Assembly (NCBI GenBank): GCA_965659685.1
Contig: CBFHXB010000001.1
Coordinates: 1 to 64,000, forward strand
Reading direction: 5' to 3'
From: MGIIa-L3 sp11892u
GTDB taxonomy: Archaea; Thermoplasmatota; Poseidoniia; Poseidoniales; Poseidoniaceae
Length of the DNA stretch: 64,000 nt
This document shows positions 35,180 through 42,664 of this stretch, in pieces. The notes beneath the pieces were generated by a model that was given only the letters and a program-made list of their open reading frames with translations, ran no database searches and was not told the DNA's origin. Within the stretch, counting starts at the first letter, position 1, and every line of letters starts with the position of its first letter. Position numbers and translations under genes: made by a program.

Positions 35180-35482
35180 ATGCGCTGGGTCATCTGGCTT
35201 GGTTGGGTTGAGGGCCTTTCCGCCGTCCTGCTGATGTGCATCGCGACCCCGGTGAAGTACCTCATGGACGCGCCGCACATGGTCGAAATCCTCGGGCCCA
35301 TCCACGGCGGCCTGTTCATGCTCTACCTCTTCGCCCTCGTGCTTGGCGTGGGCCGCTGGTGGGATTGGCGTTGCGTGCCGGCCGGCTTCATCGCGGCCTC
35401 CATTCCCGGAGGCGCATGGTGGTTTGACCGACGACTGGAGCAGGGCCTGTTTGCCCTCGAAACAGACGTCACGCCGCTTTGA
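35180..35482 (+). CDS. DUF3817-like small membrane protein
   Basis: 100 residues, three hydrophobic segments. The pattern RWVIWLGWVEGLSAVLLMCIATPVKYLMDAPHMVEILGPIHGGLFMLYLF matches DUF3817 (W-EG-S, MP-KY, GxxHGxLFxxY). Function is unknown. ATG 35180 is weakly supported by GAG upstream. Its 3' end overlaps the convergent cupin gene by 14 bases. Confidence 0.75.
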   Translation: MRWVIWLGWVEGLSAVLLMCIATPVKYLMDAPHMVEILGPIHGGLFMLYLFALVLGVGRWWDWRCVPAGFIAASIPGGAWWFDRRLEQGLFALETDVTPL

Positions 35483-35876
35483 CGCCCTCTGGCCAGAGCA
35501 CAAGGATCAGCGTTTTGCCCCGGGTTTTCGGGGTGTGCGTGGTCTCCCGGTCCATCCAGACGATGGAGCCTGCAGGGTAAGTGCCGTCCTCGTCCCACAC
35601 TTCGCCTTCGAGGACGAGGTAGCACTCGCCGCCAGGATGGCTGTGGGGCATGAACGCGTCCACGGTGACTTCGCTGTCGGCGTCGTAGAGCACCAGGGAC
35701 GTGGCGTCTTCTCGCTTGAGCTTGCCAAGTCGGACGCCGGTTCCGAAGTCTTTCCAGCGGACGTTGGCTTCCAGCCAGTCGCGGTCGATGGAGAAGCCGA
35801 GCCAGTCTGCCATTGGATGGGTGAAGACCATGCCATTGGCTTTCGGTCCGTGCTGATAGGCCTTCTTGTCTACCAT
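35469..35876 (-). CDS. Cupin-domain protein, ChrR-like
   Basis: 135 residues, one cupin barrel. Motif 1 HSHPGGECYLVLEGEVWDEDGTYPAG and motif 2 GSIVWMDRETTHTPKTRGKTL supply His/Glu ligands for one metal. It resembles the ChrR cupin or cupin_7 group, in which members bind zinc or act in oxidative-stress sensing; here no anti-sigma domain is present. AAAGG-like bases precede the ATG at 35876. It is divergent from the winged-helix gene at 35911 across only 34 bases. Confidence 0.8.
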   Translation of the reverse strand: MVDKKAYQHGPKANGMVFTHPMADWLGFSIDRDWLEANVRWKDFGTGVRLGKLKREDATSLVLYDADSEVTVDAFMPHSHPGGECYLVLEGEVWDEDGTYPAGSIVWMDRETTHTPKTRGKTLILVLWPEGVKAA

Positions 35877-35882
35877 CCCTTT

Positions 35883-35890
35883 CTTTTATG
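35883..35890 (+). promoter_or_regulatory. TATA-like box of the small winged-helix gene
   Basis: CTTTTATG-like AT-rich element 21-28 bases ahead of ATG 35911, consistent with leaderless transcription of the winged-helix gene. The opposite strand contains the cupin promoter region. Confidence 0.45.
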
Positions 35891-35910
35891 GGGTAGAATT
35901 ACCCCCAATC

Positions 35911-36255
35911 ATGGAGCGTCGCCGGCGTGATTTGCCTACGTCGATTTACAGGATCTTGCTTTACCTGTCGCGAATGTCTGAGCGCGGAAATGATGCGCGG
36001 CGATTGATGCGGATTGAGCGTGCGACATTGATTGAGCGCAAAGAACTTCGAAATCATCTTCACAACCTCTGCGAATCAGGGCACTTGGATGCATATTCTT
36101 CTGGAAAAAAAGGCCGTGGGGGTCACCCAATCATTGTCTATTCTGTGACGGAGGCAGGTCGTGGATTACGAGGTGATCTCGGGCGCTGGATTGACCTTGG
36201 TGTGCGATTAGGGTACTATCCAGAGGAGTTCTTTTATTTGCCAAGCGACGCTTAG
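35911..36255 (+). CDS. Small winged-helix DNA-binding protein heading the AT-rich cassette
   Basis: 114 residues from the leaderless ATG 35911. The basic N-terminus MERRRRDLPTSIYRILLYLSRMSERG is followed by a helix-turn-helix (RATLIERKELRNHLHNLCESGHLD) and a Gly/Lys wing (SSGKKGRGGHPIIVYSVTEAGRG), as in PadR/MarR-like regulators. Base composition drops sharply here relative to the cupin gene. It is the first of six same-strand genes and is the obvious candidate regulator of the downstream membrane genes, though that is inferred from position only. Confidence 0.75.
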   Translation: MERRRRDLPTSIYRILLYLSRMSERGNDARRLMRIERATLIERKELRNHLHNLCESGHLDAYSSGKKGRGGHPIIVYSVTEAGRGLRGDLGRWIDLGVRLGYYPEEFFYLPSDA

Positions 36256-36290
36256 GTGGTTTTTCATACCGGTAAAGTGAACCTCGTTTG

Positions 36291-36298
36291 ATTATACC
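36291..36298 (+). promoter_or_regulatory. TATA-like box before the valine-rich helical gene
   Basis: ATTATACC lies 22-29 bases ahead of ATG 36320, a canonical archaeal spacing for leaderless transcription. It suggests the membrane-protein genes have their own promoter, separate from the winged-helix gene. Confidence 0.55.
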
Positions 36299-36319
36299 TT
36301 GTGCCTCAATCCGAGTTTC

Positions 36320-36622
36320 ATGGCCGGCAAGCGAGCGGTGGACAAGGTCTCGAAAGGCCTCAATGCACTGATCGATGAGTTCGCAGGCGCCGTGAAAGAA
36401 ATGGTGAACGCTGGTGAGGCCACGGTCGTGGAACTCGCGGTGGGCTCCAGTCGAGTGATCAAGGCTGTCGTTGACGCGACAGGAGAGGTCACTAAGGTGT
36501 CTGTGGAAACTGCGACCAATGTCGTAGGGCACGTTGCTGAGGGTGTGACAAGTGCTGTATCACCAGTCACAAAACGCGGCGTTTCGGCGCTCAAGGCCTT
36601 GAAAAATGACCAGGAGGAATGA
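36320..36622 (+). CDS. Small helical, phasin/apolipoprotein-like protein
   Basis: 100 residues, soluble and almost entirely amphipathic helix: VSKGLNALIDEFAGAVKEMV, then VAVGSSR-type and VTKVSVETATNVVGHVAEGV heptad/11-mer-like patterns with Val/Ala faces. This pattern resembles phasins or other surface-coating proteins, but no family signature is recognised. ATG 36320 is chosen because of the TATA-like box; the TTG at 36299 is less likely. The TGA overlaps an ATG of the next small gene, whose better start is six bases further on. Confidence 0.62.
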   Translation: MAGKRAVDKVSKGLNALIDEFAGAVKEMVNAGEATVVELAVGSSRVIKAVVDATGEVTKVSVETATNVVGHVAEGVTSAVSPVTKRGVSALKALKNDQEE

Positions 36623-36624
36623 AT

Positions 36625-36762
36625 ATGCTTGGAATGATGCTAAGATTTGGAACGACGATGTTTGTGGTGGGCGCTGCCGTTGCAGCTTTCCAGCACGCGA
36701 ATGAACGCTATGGGCCCAAGACCGAGGTCGAGACCCGCGCCGTGGTGGAGGTGAAGGAATGA
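36625..36762 (+). CDS. Mini membrane protein, 45 residues
   Basis: MLGMMLRFGTTMFVVGAAVAAF forms one predicted membrane helix, followed by a charged tail (HANERYGPKTEVETR then AVVEVKE). ATG 36625 has GGAGG seven bases upstream; an ATG at 36619 overlaps the previous stop but is too near the Shine-Dalgarno. The stop overlaps the next ATG (ATGA). No family is recognised. Coupled translation with neighbours suggests a subunit of a membrane complex. Confidence 0.58.
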   Translation: MLGMMLRFGTTMFVVGAAVAAFQHANERYGPKTEVETRAVVEVKE

Positions 36763-36929
36763 TTCCCCTCATCGGTGGAGCTGTTGTTTTGGCGGTCCAA
36801 ACGCTGAATGTTGTTGGACTCGGTACCGCTGCCGGCATCGGCTATGCATATGGGAAGCGCGCCGGCAAGGCGATTTGCACCTTTTCGGATCGCGTTGAAG
36901 GAGCAGTCATCGAAGCCATCAAGTCATGA
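36759..36929 (+). CDS. Mini membrane protein with glycine zipper, 56 residues
   Basis: A hydrophobic start (MIPLIGGAVVLAVQTLNVVG) merges with a Gly/Ala zipper (LGTAAGIGYAYGKRAGKA) and a short amphipathic end. Glycine zippers favour tight helix packing or oligomerisation in membranes. The ATG overlaps the previous stop, with GGAGGTG upstream. It is followed 49 bases later by the larger membrane gene. Unknown family. Confidence 0.58.
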   Translation: MIPLIGGAVVLAVQTLNVVGLGTAAGIGYAYGKRAGKAICTFSDRVEGAVIEAIKS

Positions 36930-36978
36930 ATCGGGGAGAGGTTCTTCCCTCTCTTCGTTCTGAGATGGTTTGAGCGGC

Positions 36979-37794
36979 ATGTGGATGGACGAACTGACGG
37001 ACTTTTCGTCACCGTTCACCCTGTATGTGTATGCAGCGCTGCTGATTTTGATCATCCGCGCCGTTGCGGTCTTGAATCCGCTCGTTACCTTGTTTCAGAA
37101 ATTGTCAGGAACAGGCATCGTAGGAAGCCTGTTCAAACTACGTCGTGATGCGAATTTGAAAGGCATCTGGGCGTTGATTATCCAAGAGATTGCGTCTGCA
37201 ACTGCTCCGGCTCTTCTGGCACTCGGATTACGGATGTTCGTTCCTTTAGGCAACCGCCAACCGGAATGGACAACCTCAACCACTCTGGGATTTATTGTCG
37301 TCATGACAGCAATCGTTGCGCTCCAGTTGGCTGACATTCTGAAAATCCGTGATTTCCTCAACACAATCTCTGGTCGGCTGAACACTGTACTGAAGCACGG
37401 AGTGAATATTGCCGTCGGCACGAGGAATAGTTTGGTGAAGATAGCAAGCATGTCTGATCCTGAATTTGGTCTTATCTTTCGTCGAGACAAAGAAGAGGTT
37501 GACTCAGTGTTGCAAAGAAACGATGCTGGTAATTTGAGGTTAAATCCGGAGGAACTGAAAGCTCGTGGATTCAACTTCTTCAGGAACACACAGACTGCAG
37601 CTTACAACACGGCTCAATTTGGCAAGGGTGTGGCCAAGAAAGCCGCGGCGAAACTTAGGGACAATATGGACGCACAGATGCAGAAACAAGTCGATGTTGT
37701 AACCACCAGTTACAACCCGATGAAGGCCTTCCTGCAAAATATCGGAATGGCCATTGTACCTCTGCTCTATATTTTCCTCGTCATGTACAGGTGA
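36979..37794 (+). CDS. Membrane protein A of the AT-rich cassette, unknown
   Basis: 271 residues. Helices at about 13-33, 65-85 and 98-118, then a long cytosolic stretch rich in Lys/Arg amphipathic helices (FGKGVAKKAAAKLRDNMDAQM) and a C-terminal helix (MAIVPLLYIFLVMYR). The plan and several aligned hydrophobic blocks match the next gene, so the two are probably paralogues. The start could be ATG 36979 or ATG 36985. GC is low: positions 37441-37500 hold 24 G/C of 60. No known family was recognised. Confidence 0.68.
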   Translation: MWMDELTDFSSPFTLYVYAALLILIIRAVAVLNPLVTLFQKLSGTGIVGSLFKLRRDANLKGIWALIIQEIASATAPALLALGLRMFVPLGNRQPEWTTSTTLGFIVVMTAIVALQLADILKIRDFLNTISGRLNTVLKHGVNIAVGTRNSLVKIASMSDPEFGLIFRRDKEEVDSVLQRNDAGNLRLNPEELKARGFNFFRNTQTAAYNTAQFGKGVAKKAAAKLRDNMDAQMQKQVDVVTTSYNPMKAFLQNIGMAIVPLLYIFLVMYR

Positions 37795-37798
37795 TTGG

Positions 37799-38569
37799 AT
37801 GTTTCTTCCCCCAGAAACGCTTCCTGACGTGGCCCTTCTCACGCTGGTTTTCTCAGGTGTATGTCGAGTCTTGCTTGTCGTTCCGTCTTGTGTGGCGATA
37901 TTGCGTCTGTTTGGAGTTCAGCTCAGAGAGGGCATCCGACTCTTTCGTTCGTTGGAAGTTCCTGGATTAGGACCATTTGTGCGCCAGGAACTTGTGCTTG
38001 CAACGCTACCCTTCATCGCACTTGCATCGTTCTTGATGTACACTGAGAGCGATGTACTGCTCACGGATTTGACAAACCCCCAGCGCGTAGTTACCTTTGC
38101 AGTGTTCATTCTTTGGATCGTCTTGGATGTTTTCCGATCCCACACTGCAGGGGCGCATCTCAGAATGATGGCCAGTGAAACGAAATCCTTCGGCAAAAAG
38201 ATGACCATCAGTGCCCTTGATGGCCTTCGGTATGCGGTTTACCTACGTCCTAGCGTGTCCAAGACCGCAGCAAAACTTGGTGCGAGAGCGGCGGTTGGAA
38301 TTGCTCAAAAGCGCGTCAAGGAGCATGATGAGGAACACAAGCGAACGCCGACCTCTCTTGCGGCGATGATCTTTCTCGAGCGCTTCGTGTCCTTTCCGGA
38401 ACGAATCGTTGGACGCGTGGCTGATTACGGAAAAGAGCGTCTTGAGGCCAAGTGGGAAGACGCGTTTGTCTCCTACGCTTCGAGGGCATTGTGGAAGAAC
38501 GCGATGTTGATCATCTGGGGCTTTGTGCCCACGTTCTGGTTGCTTGGCATGACGATGGCCTCGGCCTGA
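37799..38569 (+). CDS. Membrane protein B of the AT-rich cassette, unknown
   Basis: 256 residues with the same layout as membrane protein A: three N-terminal helices (about 10-32, 60-78, 93-110), a basic amphipathic middle (KTAAKLGARAAVGIAQKRVKEHDEEHKR), and a C-terminal helix (LIIWGFVPTFWLLGMTMA). Matched blocks include RQELVLATLPFIALASFLMY here against QEIASATAPALLALGLRMFV in A. ATG 37799 lies four bases after the A stop. It closes the cassette; the next gene returns to high GC. Confidence 0.68.
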   Translation: MFLPPETLPDVALLTLVFSGVCRVLLVVPSCVAILRLFGVQLREGIRLFRSLEVPGLGPFVRQELVLATLPFIALASFLMYTESDVLLTDLTNPQRVVTFAVFILWIVLDVFRSHTAGAHLRMMASETKSFGKKMTISALDGLRYAVYLRPSVSKTAAKLGARAAVGIAQKRVKEHDEEHKRTPTSLAAMIFLERFVSFPERIVGRVADYGKERLEAKWEDAFVSYASRALWKNAMLIIWGFVPTFWLLGMTMASA

Positions 38570-38586
38570 GCGTCGTGGGAAGCCTC

Positions 38587-39333
38587 ATGGCCGACCGCGC
38601 GATGGTCCACATGAGTCCCATGGCCCTGCTCATCCTCATGCGTCATGGCCAGTCGATGTGGAACGCGGCCAACCGCTTCACCGGCTGGGTCGACGTCCCC
38701 CTCACCAACGTCGGCATCGAGGAGGCCATCGAAGGCGGGAAGCAGATCGCCCACCTGCCGATCGACGAAGTCCACGTGTCCACCCTCGTTCGCGCGCAGA
38801 TGACCGCCATGCTGGCCCTGGCCCAACACGACGGTGGGCGCATCCCTGTGGTGCAGCACCCCGTCCCTGAAGGCGGTCTGGAGGGCCTCGGCGAGAATGA
38901 ACGCCGCATGGCCGAGTGGGCGACCATCCGCGGGGAAGCGGGTCGCACCGACGTCCTTCCCGTGCACGTGGCGTGGCAACTCAACGAACGCATGTACGGT
39001 GACCTCCAGGGCTTGGACAAGCAGGCCACCCGCGAGCAGTACGGTGACGAGCAGGTCCACCTTTGGCGCCGCTCCTACGACGTCCCACCGCCCGAGGGCG
39101 AATCCCTGGAATTGTGTGCCGCCCGAACGCTGCCCTACCTCGAATCGACCTTGCTGCCCGCCCTCGAAGCAGGTCGCAACCTCTTCGTTGCCGCTCATGG
39201 CAACTCCCTACGGAGCATGGTGATGGCCGTCGAAGGCTTGTCCCGCGAGGACGTGCTCTCCCTGGAAATTCCAACCGGCGTGCCCCGCGTCTACGCCCGA
39301 GAGAACGACGGCTGGCGGCGCGTCGAACTGTGA
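38587..39333 (+). CDS. gpmA: 2,3-bisphosphoglycerate-dependent phosphoglycerate mutase-like
   Basis: 248 residues. The phosphohistidine motif LMRHGQSMWNAANRFTGWVDVPLTNVG is diagnostic for the dPGM/GpmA family. It is followed by ERMYGDLQGLDKQATREQYG, LWRRSYDVPPPEGESLELCAART and the second His in AAHGNSLRSMVMAVEG. It interconverts 3- and 2-phosphoglycerate in glycolysis/gluconeogenesis. ATG 38587 has GGGAAG upstream; ATGs at 38611 and 38620 are also possible and would give a more usual N-terminus (MALLILMRHG). Confidence 0.9.
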   Translation: MADRAMVHMSPMALLILMRHGQSMWNAANRFTGWVDVPLTNVGIEEAIEGGKQIAHLPIDEVHVSTLVRAQMTAMLALAQHDGGRIPVVQHPVPEGGLEGLGENERRMAEWATIRGEAGRTDVLPVHVAWQLNERMYGDLQGLDKQATREQYGDEQVHLWRRSYDVPPPEGESLELCAARTLPYLESTLLPALEAGRNLFVAAHGNSLRSMVMAVEGLSREDVLSLEIPTGVPRVYARENDGWRRVEL

Positions 39334-39342
39334 GGTGAGCAA

Positions 39343-41397
39343 ATGGACGGGTGGCGCTTCGAAGGCTTCCCTGGGCGCGTGCTGTACGTCGACCTCAGCG
39401 CGAACACCCTCGAAACCCGCACGCTTCCCCTTGCGTGGTGCCTTGAGGGCATGGGCGGAAAGGGCCTGGCCACCCGCGTCTTGGTCGAATGGGACACGAC
39501 CGAACCTGCGGCCTACGATCTCGTCCATCCCGTCACGGGAGGGTCGGACGTGGCCCGTCACCCTTCGACCCCTCTGTTGGTCTTCACCGGCCCCTTCCAA
39601 GGCACGAAGGTGGGCTCGGCTGGACGTGCCGTGGTCGTCTCGCGCTCGCCCCTCACCGACGTCTACATCGACACCTACGTTGGGGGAAATCTGGGCCATC
39701 GCCTGCGTGAAGCGGGCTGGGATGGCCTCTTCGTGACCGGCGCCAGCGACGCCTTGGTCCGCCTTGAAATCGCCGACCTTGAAGCTCGGTTGGTGCCCTG
39801 CCCTGAACTCAAAGGCGCCACGACTTGGGCCTGTGAACAGGCCCTCGATGGCCTTGGGGAATGCTTCTCCATCGGTTCCGGCGGCGAAGCCGGCGTCCGT
39901 TTCGCCTCTCCCATTACCGCAGGCCGCCGCGCCGCAGGGCGAGGCGGCACCGGTGCGCAGTTCGGGTTCAAGCGCCTGAAAGCCATCACCGTGAGTGCGT
40001 CCACCGAAGCACGTGACCTTGCGCGAATCCACGACCCTGAGGCCTTGGCCGCAGCGGTGAACGTCCAGCGCAAGGAGATGGGCCTGAAGCGCCGCGCTGG
40101 GGACCCCTTCTACGCCTTCGGAACAAGCCGAGGTCCCCTCTATGCGTCCGCAAACGATCGCATGCCCACGGCGAATTATACCGCAGCCGACGGCGTGGTG
40201 CCCCCGTTGGCCTCCTCGGCGGTCGCGGTCGCGGCGGCTCCCCCAACCTCAGCCCCCGTGCCGGGCATGAGCGTGGAAGGGCCCGTTGCCCTCGACGCAC
40301 ACCGGCTCTCCGGGGAGCATTGGCACGACGCGCACCCGGATGCCAAGCAGTCTGGATGTTGTGCCCCTTGTCCCATCGCGTGCGAGGCCGCCGACCGGCC
40401 GACCGTCGACGGCGTGCGCACGCGCGGTCGCCCGGTTCACCTCAACCGCGTCGAGCGGCCCGAATACGAGACCTTGGCCATGATGGGCAGCAACCTTGGC
40501 CTGACCTCAAGCCTCGACGTGATGGACGGGAACGACGCCTGCAACCGCTTGGGCCTGGACACCATTTCCTCCGGCGCTGCCCTCAGCCTCGTCTGTGAGT
40601 TGGCGGAGCGTGGCTGGCTTCCCGAGGCATGGGGCACGACCTTTGTCGCTCCCTTCGCCTTAGGCCCCTATGCCGAGGGCGATGCCGTGACGTGGCGCTT
40701 CGGCGATGCAGCACTCCCACCCCTCGCGCTGGCCGCGTTGTGCGCAGCGACACCGGGCGACGGCTCCTTGTTTGGCGCCCTTCATGGCGGTGCCGTCGCC
40801 TTCGCTGAGGTGGTTGAATCGTTGACTGGGCACCCTGCCACCCGATGCACGGCCCATTGCAAGGGCTTGGATCTGCCTGCATGGGACCCACGAGGGAAGC
40901 GCGGAAACGCCCTTGCCTACATGACCGCGAACGTCGGCGCATCCCACATGCGGGCCGGCTACAAAGCGCCGACGGGGCTGCCCCGCGACAGCGCCTTGGA
41001 CCTCGTTCCCGAACTCATCGAGAGCCAGAACGCCATCGTGGTCCGTGACTCCCTCATCCTTTGCGCCTTCGCCAAGGGCGCAAGCCCTGACGCGATGCTC
41101 GCGGAAGCGTGGACGGCGATCACCGGCGATGAAGCAACGTGGTCCGACCTTTGCCAACGCGCCGGTGTCCAATGGGACTTGGCGCGTGCTTGGAACGTCG
41201 CACACTGGCGTTCCCTTGGCCGCGAAGCGGCTGCGGAAGACTTGCTCTCGTGGCGTCTTCGAAAGGAGCCGCTGCCCAGCGGCGTGGCGGAAGGCTGCGT
41301 CAGTTTCCGAGACGATGACGACGAAGCGGCGTGCTTGAGCGCGTACTACCGCCTTCGCGGTTGGGACGCGGCCGGCCAACCGGAGGTGAACGCATGA
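39343..41397 (+). CDS. Aldehyde:ferredoxin oxidoreductase-family tungsten/molybdopterin enzyme
   Basis: 684 residues, full length for the family. The N-terminal domain begins GFPGRVLYVDLSANTLETRTLP, with GGKGLATRVL; FTGPFQGTKVGSAGRAVVVSRSP and YVGGNLGHRLREAGWDGLFVTG are pterin-binding-domain motifs. The 4Fe-4S ligands are C340-x2-C343-x3-C347 (CAPCPIAC) plus a later DSLILCAFAKG cysteine. Such enzymes oxidise aldehydes, or related substrates, to acids with ferredoxin; members in aerobes may differ. ATG 39343 follows GAGGTGAGCAA, nine bases after the mutase stop; the end overlaps the DUF1499 gene by ATGA. Confidence 0.9.
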   Translation: MDGWRFEGFPGRVLYVDLSANTLETRTLPLAWCLEGMGGKGLATRVLVEWDTTEPAAYDLVHPVTGGSDVARHPSTPLLVFTGPFQGTKVGSAGRAVVVSRSPLTDVYIDTYVGGNLGHRLREAGWDGLFVTGASDALVRLEIADLEARLVPCPELKGATTWACEQALDGLGECFSIGSGGEAGVRFASPITAGRRAAGRGGTGAQFGFKRLKAITVSASTEARDLARIHDPEALAAAVNVQRKEMGLKRRAGDPFYAFGTSRGPLYASANDRMPTANYTAADGVVPPLASSAVAVAAAPPTSAPVPGMSVEGPVALDAHRLSGEHWHDAHPDAKQSGCCAPCPIACEAADRPTVDGVRTRGRPVHLNRVERPEYETLAMMGSNLGLTSSLDVMDGNDACNRLGLDTISSGAALSLVCELAERGWLPEAWGTTFVAPFALGPYAEGDAVTWRFGDAALPPLALAALCAATPGDGSLFGALHGGAVAFAEVVESLTGHPATRCTAHCKGLDLPAWDPRGKRGNALAYMTANVGASHMRAGYKAPTGLPRDSALDLVPELIESQNAIVVRDSLILCAFAKGASPDAMLAEAWTAITGDEATWSDLCQRAGVQWDLARAWNVAHWRSLGREAAAEDLLSWRLRKEPLPSGVAEGCVSFRDDDDEAACLSAYYRLRGWDAAGQPEVNA

Positions 41398-41852
41398 CCT
41401 TCCTCGTCCGGGTTCGGACCACCCTTGTCTTGCTCGTGGTCCTTTTCCTCGCGACCCGGGTGACCATCACGCTCCTTTCGCCGCACCCTGTGTACGTGGA
41501 CGATCCTGTGGCGTGCGCCAGCGACAGCGCAAATTGTGCCCGGTTGTCCATCGATGACCCACACCGAATGGATCAGTCTCCGCTCATCGTGGCCGCCGGT
41601 GCCGAGGACGCGTTTTGGGACACCGTCGACGCATGGGCCGCCAACACCTCACGGCTGACCTTGCTGCACCAGACCGCAGATTTCCGTCATTACGCGGCAG
41701 CGACCCCGGTCTGGGGCTTCGTGGACGACGTGACCATCTCCCTTGACCGCATCACGGGTGAGGTCGTGATGCAGTCCGAGTCTCGCCTTGGGCTGTCGGA
41801 CCTGGGCGTCAATCCAGAGCGTTTGGACGACCTCTATGCCGCCGTGGCGTGA
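41394..41852 (+). CDS. DUF1499-family membrane-anchored protein
   Basis: 152 residues with an N-terminal membrane helix (about 7-27) and an exported DUF1499-type domain. IDDPHRMDQSPLIV starts the domain, and GFVDDVTISLD with VMQSESRLGLSDLGVNPERL is the family's closing signature. Function of the family is unknown. The ATG overlaps the TGA of the oxidoreductase gene, so the two are coupled, which may hint at a shared process. Confidence 0.82.
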   Translation: MTFLVRVRTTLVLLVVLFLATRVTITLLSPHPVYVDDPVACASDSANCARLSIDDPHRMDQSPLIVAAGAEDAFWDTVDAWAANTSRLTLLHQTADFRHYAAATPVWGFVDDVTISLDRITGEVVMQSESRLGLSDLGVNPERLDDLYAAVA

Positions 41853-41853
41853 G

Positions 41854-42600
41854 TCAATCTTGCGACCAGCCGTAGGGCCATCCTTCGTCGTCCACGAGGA
41901 CGACGTTCACGCCCAACCCCGTGCGGTGGAAGGCGATGAGCTGAATCTCGTGGATGCGATGCCCGCTGGGAGCGACGCCGAGCACAGGTGGGCCACGCCG
42001 CCCAAATCGGCGCGGTTGCTCTGGCGCAGCGAGCGTGCGCCGGGTCCCGTCCACGTCGTCGAACCAAGGCAGCGGCCCCTCCGGTGAGAAGCGCAAACCA
42101 AGGATCATGTCCACACCAAGCGTTTCCTGCGCTGCATCAGCGTCGGCTCCACTTGGGACCGCGGGCGCGTTCGGGTGGGTGTGCAACCAGTGTGTGAAGC
42201 GGCCACCGCGGTTTCCACGGTCGCTGCGGAAGAGGTCGTCCGTCCAATCTTCTGGAAGATGGTGGACGGAATAGGAGTCGCCACGGTTGACCACGGCCGC
42301 CTCGCTGATGACAAAGCCCTGGCCTGCGAACAAGCCGTCGCGATGCGCCTCCCCGGCGAACGCCGCTTCGACGTCAGGTTGGTGGGCTTGCGAACCGTCC
42401 ACGTCCAAGCCGACCAAGATCTCGTCCGGCAAGGCCTGCAAGGCCCACCACACGAGGTCCTGAAGGACCGCACCCGGAAGATGCACTTGCGCAGCGTAGG
42501 CTTCACGGCGCTCCAACGACTCCTCGTTGTAGCGTTCCATCGCTTCGATGAGCCATGCCTCGACCATCGGACCCGGACGGACGTGGCGTGGACCGGCCAT
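41854..42600 (-). CDS. JAMM/MPN-like metalloprotease, second copy in window
   Basis: 248 residues. The zinc motif H140-T-H142-x7-S150-x2-D153 (WLHTHPNAPAVPSGAD) fits the JAMM signature. Glu60 in LQALPDEILVGL sits where the catalytic glutamate of JAB/MPN domains lies. An N-terminal helical lead (about 1-40) and a C-terminal beta segment (IQLIAFHRTGLGVNVVLVDDEG) are present. It shares only motif-level resemblance to the JAMM gene at 6310-6864. It is not next to an E1 gene and is divergent from the acidic protein gene at 42665. Starts at 42600 or 42567 are possible. The target is unknown. Confidence 0.72.
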   Translation of the reverse strand: MAGPRHVRPGPMVEAWLIEAMERYNEESLERREAYAAQVHLPGAVLQDLVWWALQALPDEILVGLDVDGSQAHQPDVEAAFAGEAHRDGLFAGQGFVISEAAVVNRGDSYSVHHLPEDWTDDLFRSDRGNRGGRFTHWLHTHPNAPAVPSGADADAAQETLGVDMILGLRFSPEGPLPWFDDVDGTRRTLAAPEQPRRFGRRGPPVLGVAPSGHRIHEIQLIAFHRTGLGVNVVLVDDEGWPYGWSQD

Positions 42601-42664
42601 GAACCGTTCCGTCTGAAGAAGGAAGGGGAACCCTTCAAGTCCGGCATGCCTCAGAGTTCACCCC

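Noticed and set aside
35911..38569. Cassette considered as an integrated virus or transposon
   Set aside because: No integrase, transposase, terminal repeats, tRNA target or capsid/portal gene was seen; only base composition suggests transfer.
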